Below are positions 15,225-24,129 of a stretch of DNA of 33,056 bases, piece after piece (the stretch's first letter is position 1; each line of letters begins with the position of its first letter). The DNA is from Gammaproteobacteria bacterium. Its GTDB lineage: Bacteria; Pseudomonadota; Gammaproteobacteria; Ga0077554; Ga007554. The notes below the pieces were generated by a model. It was not told the origin of the DNA, did no database searches, and saw only the letters and a program-made list of their open reading frames with translations. The translations under genes and the position numbers were made by a program. The stretch covers positions 1-33,056 of the forward strand of contig JACPOZ010000024.1 in the NCBI GenBank assembly GCA_016191235.1. The letters run 5' to 3'.

Positions 15225-16360
15225 AAAAAATAACAGCTTACCATCCAAACATTTTGCGGGCTGTAATGACAGCCTGTTTTCTGACCATTACAACGGCCTC
15301 CCCTGCGGCGCAGGCCGCTGATGATATCCGTTTCACTCCCGCCCAACTCAAGACGCTGGGCATCGCGGTCGCGCCGCTGGAACCAGCGGCGGTGGTGTTG
15401 AGCAGCCGCTTCCCGGCGCGCGTGGTGATTCCGCCTGCGCAGGAGCGTGTGGTCAGCGCCTCCCAAAGCGGACTGGTGGAGGCGCTGCTGGCCGCCGTGG
15501 GTGACAAGGTAAGCAAGGGACAAGCCCTTGCTACCCTCCGCAGCACCGAGCTTGTCACAGAACAAGGCGGCTATCTCCAGGCGTTGACCCAGGTGCGGCT
15601 GGCCAAGTCCGAGTTGGCGCGCGACGAGCAGTTGTTCAAGGACGGCATCATCGCCGAGCGCCGTTATCTAACCACTAAAAGCCGCCATGAGGAGTTGGCG
15701 TCGGCGCTCAATGAGCGCCGTCAAACCTTGCGCCTGGCAGGGATGGATGAAGCCGCGTTACGCCGCCTGGAACAGACGCGCGCGCTGAGCGGCACGCTCA
15801 CCATAACAGCGCCCATTGCCGGGATCGTGCTGGAGCAAAAGGTGGTGGCTGGGCAGCGCGTGGATCGCCTCGAAGCACTCTACCGCATGGCGCGGCTGGA
15901 CACGCTGTGGCTGGAGCTGCGCGTGCCGCAGGAGCGGGTGAACAGCTTGAAAACCGGGCAGGGCGTGGAGGCGCCAGCCGCATCGGCATCGGGCCGTCTG
16001 ATTATGATCGGGCGTGACATGGACCCCGAAAACCAGACCGTGCTGCTGCGCGCCGAGATCACGCGCGGCGCGGACCGCCTGCGGCCGGGCCAGTTCATCG
16101 AGGCGCAGTTGACCGCCCCCACTGCCGGGCAGCGTTATAGCGTACCTGCCGCTGCCGTGGCACGTGGCGCGAAACAGAGCGTGATTTTCGTGCAGACCGT
16201 ACAGGGCTTCCGCGCCCAGCCCGTACAGATTGTCAGCGAACAAAATGGCCGTAGCGTGATCGCCGGCGAGCTGCGTGGCGATGAGCGCGTCGCGGTGCGC
16301 GGCGTGGCGGCGGTGAAAGGTGCATGGATGGGATTGGGCGGCAGCGGAGGGCATGAGTGA
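15221..16360 (+). CDS. RND efflux periplasmic adaptor (CusB/CzcB-like membrane fusion protein)
   Basis: A 379-residue periplasmic adaptor linking the inner membrane pump to the outer membrane channel. A signal peptide covers about the first 33 residues (ends AAQAADD). A barrel-sandwich/lipoyl half (SGLVEALLAAVGDKVSKGQALATL) is followed by an alpha-hairpin (about 110-175), the second lipoyl half (ITAPIAGIVLEQKVVAGQRV) and a beta-barrel with RLRPGQFIEAQLTAP. The gene overlaps both neighbours by 4 bp or fewer, so stoichiometric co-translation is likely. Confidence 0.92.
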   Translation: MKKITAYHPNILRAVMTACFLTITTASPAAQAADDIRFTPAQLKTLGIAVAPLEPAAVVLSSRFPARVVIPPAQERVVSASQSGLVEALLAAVGDKVSKGQALATLRSTELVTEQGGYLQALTQVRLAKSELARDEQLFKDGIIAERRYLTTKSRHEELASALNERRQTLRLAGMDEAALRRLEQTRALSGTLTITAPIAGIVLEQKVVAGQRVDRLEALYRMARLDTLWLELRVPQERVNSLKTGQGVEAPAASASGRLIMIGRDMDPENQTVLLRAEITRGADRLRPGQFIEAQLTAPTAGQRYSVPAAAVARGAKQSVIFVQTVQGFRAQPVQIVSEQNGRSVIAGELRGDERVAVRGVAAVKGAWMGLGGSGGHE

Positions 16361-19300
16361 TGTTGTCACGCCTGATCCAATTCGCACTGACTCAGCGCCT
16401 GCTGATGCTGCTGATGGTGGCGCTGCTGATAGGCGGCGGGACGCTGGCCGTCAATAACCTCCCCATCGACGCCTTCCCGGATGTGTCCTCCACTCAGGTC
16501 AAGATCATCATCAAGGCCCCTGGCATGACGCCCGAGGAGGTGGAGGCGCGTATCACCGCGCCCATCGAGGTGGAGATGCTGGGCATTCCCCACCAGACCA
16601 TGCTGCGTTCGGAGACCAAATATGCGCTCACCGACGTCACCGTGGACTTCGCTGATGGCACGGATATCTATTGGGCGCGCCAGCAGGTGACCGAGCGCTT
16701 CAACAGTGTGCGGGGTGATCTGCCGCCCGGCATCAGCGGCGGCATCGCGCCGTTGACCACACCGCTGGGTGAGATGTTCATGTTTACCATTGAGGGTGGC
16801 GGCCTGTCGCTGATGGAGCGGCGCAGCCTGCTTGACTGGGTGATACGCCCGGCGCTGCGTACCGTGCCGGGCGTGGCCGATGTGAACGTACTGGGCGGGC
16901 TGGCGCGCGCCTTCGAGGTGACGCCGGACAACGTGCGCATGACCGCGCGCGGCGTCACCCTGCAAATGCTGCAACAGGCGCTGGAGATGAACAATCGCAA
17001 TGACGGCGCGGGGCGCATCAATGACGGCGAGGAGGCGCTGCTGGTGCGCGCCGAGGGCCGCATCAAAACCCTCGACGACGCGCGCGCCATCGTGGTCAAA
17101 AACGACCGTGGCGTGCCGGTGCGCGTTGCGGATGTCGCCGAGGTGCGCATCGGCGCGCTCACACGCTATGGCGCTGTGACACGCAACGGCCAGGGCGAGG
17201 CGGTGGAAGGACTGGTGCTGGGGCTGCGTGGCGCCAACGCCCGGCAGGTGGTGGCTGGGGTGCGCGCCAAGCTCGACGAGATCAAGCCCAGCCTGCCGCC
17301 AGGCGTCAGCCTCAAGGTCTTTTATGATCGCGGCCACCTGGTGGAGCGCGCCGTCACTACCGTAGCGGAAGCGCTGCTGGAGGCAATCGCGCTGGTGGTA
17401 ATCCTGCTGGTGCTGTTTCTCGGTAACCTGCGCGCCGCCGTGACGGTGGCGCTCGCGCTGCCTCTGGCGGCGCTGGTCACGTTTATTCTGATGAACCAGT
17501 TCGGCATGTCCGCCAATCTGATGAGCCTGGGCGGACTGGCGATTGCCATCGGCATGCTGGTCGATGCCGCGGTGGTCGTTGTGGAAAACAGCGTCGCGCA
17601 CCTCGCCCACGAACAGGCCGCGCGCCTGCCGCGCCTGCATGTGATCTACCGCTCGGTGCGCGAAGTCGCGGTGCCGGTTACCGCCGGCATCCTGATCATC
17701 ATCACCGTGTTCCTGCCGTTGCTTACCCTGCAGGGACTGGAGGGCAAGCTGTTCAGTCCGGTGGCGCTCACCATCGTGTTCGCGCTGAGCGCCTCGTTGT
17801 TGCTCTCGCTCACCGTGATCCCGGTGATTGCCTCGTTCCTGCTCAAGAGTACGGGGCACGGCGACCCCTGGCTGGTGCGTGCCCTTGCCCGGCTGTATAC
17901 GCCGCTGCTCGATTGGTCGCTGGTTCATACGCGCACCGTCGTCACCGTGGCGCTGGTCGCCTTGGCGCTCACCGCCGTGGTGTATACCCAAATCGGCAAG
18001 ACCTTCATGCCCACCATGGATGAAGGCGACATTATCATTGGCGTGGAAAAGCTGCCGTCGATCACGCTCGAACAATCCGCCGCCCTCGACCTCAAGATCC
18101 AGCAGGAGATCATGGCGCGCGTGCCGGAGGTGACCGGCATTGTTGCGCGAGTGGGGTCGGACGAGATTGGCCTCGACCCGATGGGCCTCAATCAGACGGA
18201 TACCTTCCTCGTGCTCAAACCGCGCGAGCAGTGGCGCATGAAGAACAAGGAGGCGTTGATCGAGGAGTTGCGCAAAGTGATGGATGATATTCCTGGTCTG
18301 GTCTACAACTTCACCCAGCCTATCGAGATGCGCGTCTCGGAGATGATTATCGGCGTGCGCGGCGACTTGGCCATCAAGCTGTTCGGCACCGACATCGATA
18401 CCCTCAACAAAAAGGCCGAAGAAATCGCCGTTGCGGTACGTTCCATCAAAGGCAGCCAGGATGTCTACACCACCCGCAATGCGGGCATGCAGTTTCTCAA
18501 GATCGACATTGACCGCTTGGCGGCGGGCCGCCTTGGTCTCTCCGTCGATGAGCTGGAGAATACGCTGCGCGCCCAGCTTGAAGGCAACCGGGTAGGCACC
18601 ATCCACGAGGGCATGCGCCGCACCCCGCTGATCCTGCGCACGGGCGTGGATTCGCCCGCCACCTTCGCCAACCTGCTCATCACCCTGCCCGATGGCCACA
18701 ATGTACCGCTTGCCACCGTGGCAAAGCTCACGCGCGTGGAAGGCCCGGTGAAGGTGGATCGCCAGCGCGCCGCACGTATGGTCGTAGTAATCGCCAACGT
18801 GCAGGGCCGTGATCTGGTGGGCTTTGTCGAAGAGGCGCGGCGCACGGTCGCGCAACAGGTGCCGTTGCCCAGTGGCTACCATCTGGAATGGGGCGGTCAA
18901 TTCGAGAATCAGCAACGCGCCGCCGCGCGTCTGTCCATCGTGGTGCCGGTTGCAATAGGCCTGATTTTCCTGCTGCTGTTTTCCACGTTTGGTTCGGTGC
19001 GCCAGTCGATACTGGTGCTGTCCAACATTCCTTTCGCCATGATCGGCGGTGTGTTCGCCCTGTGGCTGTCGGGTGAATACCTCTCGGTACCCGCCTCGGT
19101 GGGTTTTATCGCCCTGCTCGGCATTGCCGTGCTCAACGGCGTGGTGCTGGTGAGCTATTTCAACCAGTTGCGCGCCCAGGGCATGGCGCTCGCGCAGGTA
19201 GTGGTGGAAGGCGCCAAGCGCCGCCTGCGGCCGGTGATGATGACGGCCTCGATCACCGCCTTCGGCCTCGCGCCGCTGCTATTCGCCACCGGCCCCGGCT

Positions 19301-19419
19301 CGGAAATTCAGCGCCCGCTAGCGATAGTCGTGATCGGCGGGCTGATCACGTCCACCCTTCTTACGTTGGTGTTGTTGCCGATTTTGTACCGGCGTTTCGG
19401 AGAGCCACGCTCAACCTGA
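16360..19419 (+). CDS. Heavy-metal efflux RND pump (CusA/CzcA family)
   Basis: A 1019-residue proton-driven inner membrane pump with the twelve-helix RND plan: first helix at 12-32, two large periplasmic domains, helix clusters at about 335-490 and 865-1015. In helix 4, IAIGMLVDAAVVVVENSV places Asp402 and Glu409 at the proton-relay sites equivalent to CzcA Asp408 and Glu415. The further Asp of CzcA (DFG) is replaced by Ala396 (AIG), as in CusA-type pumps. A Met is present at the position matching the first Met of the CusA copper triad (SEMIIGVRGD), but I do not see the other two. Substrate is therefore open between monovalent and divalent metals. ATG 16360 overlaps the adaptor stop (TGATG); GTG 16357 is an alternative. 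Confidence 0.93.
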   Translation: MLSRLIQFALTQRLLMLLMVALLIGGGTLAVNNLPIDAFPDVSSTQVKIIIKAPGMTPEEVEARITAPIEVEMLGIPHQTMLRSETKYALTDVTVDFADGTDIYWARQQVTERFNSVRGDLPPGISGGIAPLTTPLGEMFMFTIEGGGLSLMERRSLLDWVIRPALRTVPGVADVNVLGGLARAFEVTPDNVRMTARGVTLQMLQQALEMNNRNDGAGRINDGEEALLVRAEGRIKTLDDARAIVVKNDRGVPVRVADVAEVRIGALTRYGAVTRNGQGEAVEGLVLGLRGANARQVVAGVRAKLDEIKPSLPPGVSLKVFYDRGHLVERAVTTVAEALLEAIALVVILLVLFLGNLRAAVTVALALPLAALVTFILMNQFGMSANLMSLGGLAIAIGMLVDAAVVVVENSVAHLAHEQAARLPRLHVIYRSVREVAVPVTAGILIIITVFLPLLTLQGLEGKLFSPVALTIVFALSASLLLSLTVIPVIASFLLKSTGHGDPWLVRALARLYTPLLDWSLVHTRTVVTVALVALALTAVVYTQIGKTFMPTMDEGDIIIGVEKLPSITLEQSAALDLKIQQEIMARVPEVTGIVARVGSDEIGLDPMGLNQTDTFLVLKPREQWRMKNKEALIEELRKVMDDIPGLVYNFTQPIEMRVSEMIIGVRGDLAIKLFGTDIDTLNKKAEEIAVAVRSIKGSQDVYTTRNAGMQFLKIDIDRLAAGRLGLSVDELENTLRAQLEGNRVGTIHEGMRRTPLILRTGVDSPATFANLLITLPDGHNVPLATVAKLTRVEGPVKVDRQRAARMVVVIANVQGRDLVGFVEEARRTVAQQVPLPSGYHLEWGGQFENQQRAAARLSIVVPVAIGLIFLLLFSTFGSVRQSILVLSNIPFAMIGGVFALWLSGEYLSVPASVGFIALLGIAVLNGVVLVSYFNQLRAQGMALAQVVVEGAKRRLRPVMMTASITAFGLAPLLFATGPGSEIQRPLAIVVIGGLITSTLLTLVLLPILYRRFGEPRST

Positions 19420-19438
19420 TTTGATTGAGGACAACATT

Positions 19439-19741
19439 ATGAATGAATGCCTGCTTGAGATTATCGCCACCCCGGCAATCGAAGACGCACTGGTGGACTG
19501 GCTGCTTACCTGTGAGGGAATGAATGGTTTCACGAGCCTGAAGATCGACGGCCATGGCACTGGAAATCAGCGTCTGAGCATAGCCGAACAGGTCACGGGC
19601 CGGAGCCGAAAACTGATGTTTCAGTGTCACCTCTCTGTCAAGGTGGCGCTTGAAATAATCGAAGGGCTTAAACGTGACTTCGCCGGTAGCGGCCTGCACT
19701 ATTGGATGGTGCCGGTGTTAGAGGCGGGACGGCTGGAGTGA
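19439..19741 (+). CDS. DUF3240 family protein
   Basis: A 100-residue soluble protein starting at the ATG at 19439 (GAGG 9-10 nt upstream), 19 bp after the pump gene. Segments such as CLLEIIATPAIEDALVDWLL, GFTSLKIDGHG and GLHYWMVPVLEAGRLE fit DUF3240, a family found beside CzcA-type pump genes with a PII-like fold pattern. A sensory or modulating role towards the pump is plausible from context. His at 19554-19556 region and Cys in the N-terminus could bind metal. Confidence 0.75.
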   Translation: MNECLLEIIATPAIEDALVDWLLTCEGMNGFTSLKIDGHGTGNQRLSIAEQVTGRSRKLMFQCHLSVKVALEIIEGLKRDFAGSGLHYWMVPVLEAGRLE

Positions 19742-19803
19742 ATATGGAGGATGACAGCAAAGCTACGGCGTCATGTAAGTCAGTAGCTTGCACAGCCAAA
19801 TAT

Positions 19804-19928
19804 AGGGTGGGTTAGGCATGCAGCTTGTGCCGTAACCCACCACATGTGCCGCCAGGCATTCATTAAACAACGTGTTGAGTTGCTATGCAACGCTTGGGGC
19901 AGGGTACGCAAAAACGCTAACCCACCCT
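19804..19928. repeat. Palindromic intergenic repeat (GGGTGGGTTAG type)
   Basis: AGGGTGGGTTAG (19804-19815) is repeated perfectly in inverse at 19917-19928, and a second inverse partner, GTAACCCACC, lies at 19833-19842 and makes a compact hairpin. The GGGTGGGTTA/TAACCCACCC motif is a dispersed intergenic repeat in many proteobacteria. It lies between the convergent DUF3240 and rpoH genes and could end transcription from either side. Nothing else was seen in 19742-19953. Confidence 0.65.
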
Positions 19929-19953
19929 GCATTGGCTTAAAAAGTAGGCGCCA

Positions 19954-20811
<858 letters not shown>

Positions 20812-20848
20812 TGCTGTACCCCCCTCTCCATTTTAGAGTTATGGTGTG

Positions 20849-20857
20849 TATATAGCA
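20849..20857 (-). promoter_or_regulatory. Possible extended -10 promoter of rpoH
   Basis: On the minus strand TG-C-TATATA reads as an extended -10, about 40 bp upstream of the rpoH ATG. No clear -35 is present. A second possible promoter, TTAGCA-N18-TAATAT, overlaps the CIRCE element at 20912-20941. Either or both could serve rpoH. Confidence 0.35.
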
Positions 20858-20914
20858 GTTTTTCCGGTACCATGATTTGATCTATCTCAATAAATCTCAA
20901 AGTAGGTGCCAATA

Positions 20915-20941
20915 TTAGCACTCCTACGGTTAGAGTGCTAA
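20915..20941 (-). promoter_or_regulatory. CIRCE operator (HrcA binding site) upstream of rpoH
   Basis: TTAGCACTC (20915-20923), a 9-nt spacer and GAGTGCTAA (20933-20941) match the CIRCE consensus without mismatch, including spacer length. HrcA binds this site and represses chaperone operons such as groESL. Here it stands 104 bp upstream of the rpoH ATG and overlaps a possible promoter (TTAGCA-N18-TAATAT on the minus strand). No chaperone gene is nearby and no other start lies to its right before ftsX ends, so rpoH is the natural target. Confidence 0.9.
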
Positions 20942-20963
20942 TCCGGAAAAATGTTCCATTTAA

Positions 20964-21141
20964 CCTAAAAACGGCCGTTGGAGCCGTAGCGAGAATGACT
21001 AAGGTGCTGAAGATGGGCGAGAAAATCGCAAAATATTCCGCAGCCGTAGCAATGCACTACGGTGAGGACAGATTTTGCGATTTTCTCGCGCAGATTCGGT
21101 GCATTAGGCATTCGCAGTAGGCTCCAACGGCCGTTTTTAGG
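20964..21141. mobile_element. Long palindromic MITE-like element with TTTAA duplication
   Basis: A 178-bp sequence whose ends form a perfect 22-bp inverted repeat (20964-20985 with 21120-21141, starting CCTAAAAACGGCCGTTGG). Most of the inside also pairs, including a perfect GAGAAAATCGCAAAAT block, so the single strand would fold into one long hairpin. Direct TTTAA copies at 20959-20963 and 21142-21146 look like a target duplication. No reading frame of note. It shares the inner motifs CGTAGCGAGAA, CTACTGCGAA and GAGGACAG with the element at 23882-24047. It lies 8 bp past the ftsX stop and may act as a terminator. Confidence 0.75.
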
Positions 21142-21149
21142 TTTAAACG

Positions 21150-22070
21150 TCAATCGGGTTCAACCGCCCGCAAATGCTTGCCCACCGCCAACCACGATCC
21201 AAGCAGGCCGAGCAGCGTGCCCGAGGTTAGCAGCAACAGGGTGGTCCAGACATCCAGCATACCCAAGGCGAAGGCGCTGTCATACAAGGCCGACACCTTC
21301 CTCACCGGCTCATCCAGCAGCAGCAGCGCGAGACTGACCAGCCCCCAGGCGATGATGCCGCCCAGTAGCCCGTACCAGATCCCGGCATATAAAAAGGGGC
21401 GGCGTACAAAACCATCGGTGGCGCCGATCAGTTTGGTAATCGCGATTTCATCACGGTTGCTCTGGACTCCCAGGCGGATGGTATTCCCCACAATCAGCAG
21501 CACTGCCAGCCCCAGCAACACAGCGAGTATCTCCACGCCGCGTTTGGCGATTTCAAGCACCGCGTGCAGGCGTTGTACCCACTGTATATCGAGTTGGACA
21601 AAATCCGCTTCCGGAAGTTTCCGCAGCGACGCCTGCAGATGTTCGACGGCCGTCGGGTCAGCATACCCCGCAGCTGGCTGGATTATCAGCACGGAAGGCA
21701 GGGGATTTTCCTCCAGGGCGCGCAGGGCGTCGTCAAAACCGGAAAGTTTCCTGAATTCATCCAGCGCCTGGGCTGCCGGGACGGTCGTAATTTTGGCGAT
21801 ATCCGGACGGTCATGCAAACGCTTTGCCAGTTCGGCCATGGCCTGGTCGCCCACTTCTTTTTTGAGAAACACCGAGATTTGCGCTACATCATCCCAACCC
21901 GCGCTGAGTTGCTGGGCATTTTTCAGTACCGCATACAGCCCGGCGGGGAAGGCCAGGGTGATGCCGATCACCACCATGGTCATGACGCTGGACAGCGGCG
22001 CGCGGCTGATCTGGCCCAGGCTATAAAAGAAGGCGTAGAGGTGGTTGAGTAAGTAGTTTTTTATGCGCAT
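21150..22070 (-). CDS. ftsX: Cell division protein FtsX
   Basis: A 306-residue membrane protein that, with the ATPase FtsE, forms the FtsEX complex controlling septal peptidoglycan hydrolases. A cytoplasmic N-terminus is followed by the first membrane helix (about residues 25-45), an extracytoplasmic domain (ISVFLKKEVGDQAMAELAKR to VQLDIQWVQRL), and three further helices near 160-185, 210-235 and 265-290. The start at the ATG at 22070 fits the usual FtsX N-terminus but has a weak ribosome site. A GTG at 22118 would add 16 residues read from a dispersed repeat and is less likely. The usual tight ftsE-ftsX overlap has been lost because a palindrome is placed between them. Confidence 0.93.
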   Translation of the reverse strand: MRIKNYLLNHLYAFFYSLGQISRAPLSSVMTMVVIGITLAFPAGLYAVLKNAQQLSAGWDDVAQISVFLKKEVGDQAMAELAKRLHDRPDIAKITTVPAAQALDEFRKLSGFDDALRALEENPLPSVLIIQPAAGYADPTAVEHLQASLRKLPEADFVQLDIQWVQRLHAVLEIAKRGVEILAVLLGLAVLLIVGNTIRLGVQSNRDEIAITKLIGATDGFVRRPFLYAGIWYGLLGGIIAWGLVSLALLLLDEPVRKVSALYDSAFALGMLDVWTTLLLLTSGTLLGLLGSWLAVGKHLRAVEPD

Positions 22071-22102
22071 CAATGTGTGTGTAGTTTTTCGGTGTTGGGT
22101 GT

Positions 22103-22119
22103 GGTGCGTCGGACGCACC
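22103..22119. repeat. Dispersed palindrome between ftsE and ftsX
   Basis: GGTGCGTCGGACGCACC is a perfect 8-bp inverted repeat with a single central base, immediately after the ftsE stop. The TAGGGTGCGTCCGACGCACC motif is a frequent intergenic repeat in proteobacteria. It lies inside the operon, in the 49-bp ftsE-ftsX gap. Confidence 0.7.
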
Positions 22120-22773
22120 CTACACCAGCCCGCCTTTTTCCAGGTGCAGTATGCGTGAACGGAAGCGGCTGATGAGGTCGACGTTGTGGCTGACGATCAG
22201 CACGGTGACGCCGACCTGGTTGAATTGCCCGAACAATCCCATCACCTCCGCCGCCAGATCGGGGTCGAGGTTTCCTGTGGGTTCGTCGGCCAATAACAGT
22301 GCCGGTTTGTTGACGACAGCGCGGGCGATGCCGACGCGCTGCTGTTCGCCGCTGGAGAGCGTCACCGGATACTGTTTTTCCTTGCCCAGCAGCCCCACTT
22401 TGTCGAGCGCAGCGCGCACCCGGCGGGCGATTTCCGGGTGGTTGTGCAGGCCGGCGATCACCAGCGGCAGGGCCACGTTGTCGAACACGGTGCGCTCGTT
22501 GATGAGCTTGTGATCCTGGAAGATCATGCCGATCTGGCGCCGCACCGCCGGGACATGGCGGCGGCTCAGCTTGCCGAGATTCTTGCCGTTGACCATTACC
22601 TGCCCAGTGGTGGGCCGCTCGATACGGGTGATCAGCTTGAGCAGGGTGCTTTTGCCCGCCCCGGAGTGCCCGGTGAGAAAGGCCATCTCCCCAGATTTCA
22701 GCTCGAAACTGACATTGCGCAGGGCTTCATGGCCGCCGGGGTAGCGTTTGGTGACGTTGGTGAACTGGATCAT
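22120..22773 (-). CDS. ftsE: Cell division ATP-binding protein FtsE
   Basis: A 217-residue ABC ATPase, partner of FtsX. Walker A GHSGAGKST near 36-44, Q-loop QIGMIFQDHKL near 81-91, signature LSSGEQQRVGIARA near 139-152, and Walker B with catalytic Glu in ALLLADEPTGNLD near 158-170. Length is normal. The ATG at 22773 follows the ftsY stop by 44 bp, so all three fts genes probably form one operon. Confidence 0.96.
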   Translation of the reverse strand: MIQFTNVTKRYPGGHEALRNVSFELKSGEMAFLTGHSGAGKSTLLKLITRIERPTTGQVMVNGKNLGKLSRRHVPAVRRQIGMIFQDHKLINERTVFDNVALPLVIAGLHNHPEIARRVRAALDKVGLLGKEKQYPVTLSSGEQQRVGIARAVVNKPALLLADEPTGNLDPDLAAEVMGLFGQFNQVGVTVLIVSHNVDLISRFRSRILHLEKGGLV

Positions 22774-22817
22774 GTTTTATAAAGCAGCAGGTTGCAGGAG
22801 GGCTATCAGTTCCATCT

Positions 22818-23846
22818 TTATTTCCTTGCCACCCCTTCTTCCCCCAGCAGCGCATCAACAAATTCCGCAGCATCAAATTCGCGCAGGTCATCGATGCCTT
22901 CGCCGACGCCGATAAAGCGGATCGGCAGGCCCGTCTTTTGTGCAATGGCGAAGATGATGCCGCCCTTGGCGGTACCGTCCAGCTTGGTAAGGGTGATGCC
23001 GGTCAGGCCCACCGCCTGGCCGAATTGCTGGGCCTGGTTGAGCGCATTCTGGCCTATGCCGGCGTCAACCACCAGCATCACCTCATGAGGGGCGTCGGGG
23101 TCGAGTTTGGCGATGACCCGTTTGATCTTTTTCAGTTCTTCCATGAGGTTGGCCTGCGTGTGCAGCCGACCCGCCGTGTCGGCGATCAGCACGTCCACGC
23201 CGCGCGCCCTGGCGGCCTGGAGGGCATCGTAGGCCACTGATGCGGGGTCGGCGCCCTGTTTCTGCGCGATCACCGGGATGCCGTTGCGCTCACCCCATAC
23301 CTGCAACTGCTCCACCGCCGCGGCGCGGAAGGTGTCGCCCGCGGCGAGCATGACGGAGTGCCCCTGGTTCTGGAAGCGCTTGGCGAGCTTGCCGATGGTG
23401 GTGGTTTTGCCCGCGCCGTTAATCCCCACCATGAGCAGCACAAACGGCGCTTTGCGGTTCTCGGGAATCGCCAGGGGCTTATCGCAGGGCTGCAAAATAG
23501 CCAGCATATCCTCGCGTAGCGCGGCAAACAGGGCATCGGCGTCGGCGAGTTGTTTGCGCGCCACCCGCGCGGTCAGATCACCGATGATCTTGCGCGTGGC
23601 GTCCACGCCGACATCGGCACTCAGCAACCGGGTTTCGAGGTCTTCCAGCACCTCCGCGTCGATCTGTTTTTTACCCAGCACCAGGCTGGCCAGACCCTCG
23701 GTCAGGCCCTGACGGGTGCGCGTCAGGCGGTTTTTCAGGCGATCGAATAACCCGGCTGGCTGCTCGGCGGGCGCTGCAACGTCCGGGGCGGCGCTCGAAT
23801 CGGGCGGAATTTTATCGTCGCCCTTTTTTTTCAGGAAACCAAACAT
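22818..23846 (-). CDS. ftsY: Signal recognition particle receptor FtsY
   Basis: A 342-residue SRP-type GTPase that docks ribosome-nascent chain-SRP complexes at the membrane. The N domain helices (about 40-120) are followed by the G domain: GINGAGKTTTIGKL (G1), DTFRAAAVEQL (insertion/G2), DTAGRLHTQANLMEEL (G3), TKLDGTAKGG (G4) and the closing GVGEGIDDLREFDA. The acidic A domain typical of enteric FtsY is short here. Start chosen at ATG 23846, with GAGA 7 nt upstream; the in-frame TTG at 23861 is an alternative. Confidence 0.97.
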   Translation of the reverse strand: MFGFLKKKGDDKIPPDSSAAPDVAAPAEQPAGLFDRLKNRLTRTRQGLTEGLASLVLGKKQIDAEVLEDLETRLLSADVGVDATRKIIGDLTARVARKQLADADALFAALREDMLAILQPCDKPLAIPENRKAPFVLLMVGINGAGKTTTIGKLAKRFQNQGHSVMLAAGDTFRAAAVEQLQVWGERNGIPVIAQKQGADPASVAYDALQAARARGVDVLIADTAGRLHTQANLMEELKKIKRVIAKLDPDAPHEVMLVVDAGIGQNALNQAQQFGQAVGLTGITLTKLDGTAKGGIIFAIAQKTGLPIRFIGVGEGIDDLREFDAAEFVDALLGEEGVARK

Positions 23847-23881
23847 GCTATTCTCGGTCAATAAGCTCAGTGTCTGAGATT

Positions 23882-24047
23882 TAGCAGCCTGTCGGACTTA
23901 GGTCGAATCTACTGCGAAAGCGGGAGAGCGGTCCATTTTTCCGCTATTTTTCGTCGAATAGTGCCAGCTATTCTCCTCAAAATAGCGGAAAACTGTCCTC
24001 GCTCTCCCACTTTCTCGCTACGATCCCCTAAGTCAGACAGGCTGCTA
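23882..24047. mobile_element. Second long palindromic MITE-like element
   Basis: The 21-bp ends starting TAGCAGCCTGTC are inverted repeats with one mismatch (23882-23902 and 24027-24047), and nearly the whole 166 bp can fold back on itself, including the CCGCTATTTT/AAAATAGCGG arms. The outermost TA on each side could be a 2-bp target duplication. Motifs CGTAGCGAGAA, CTACTGCGAA and GAGGACAG are shared with the element at 20964-21141, so both belong to one family. It fills most of the divergent gap between ftsY and the M16 gene. Confidence 0.72.
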
Positions 24048-24129
24048 GGCGTGATGATGCAGAATATTCTAACATCATTCGCGCCCCCGTTTCAGTCTGG
24101 CTTCAAGACAACAACAAGGACTACATCAT

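Noticed and set aside
16366-18915. Very long open frame (849 codons) opposite the RND pump gene
   Set aside because: It is antisense to a well-supported pump gene, rich in His, Arg and Gln as expected of shadow frames in GC-rich genes, and has no domain.
20896-20912. Sigma-54-like TGGCAC-N5-TTGA on the minus strand upstream of rpoH
   Set aside because: The essential C of the -12 TTGC element is replaced by A, and no enhancer-type activator gene is nearby.
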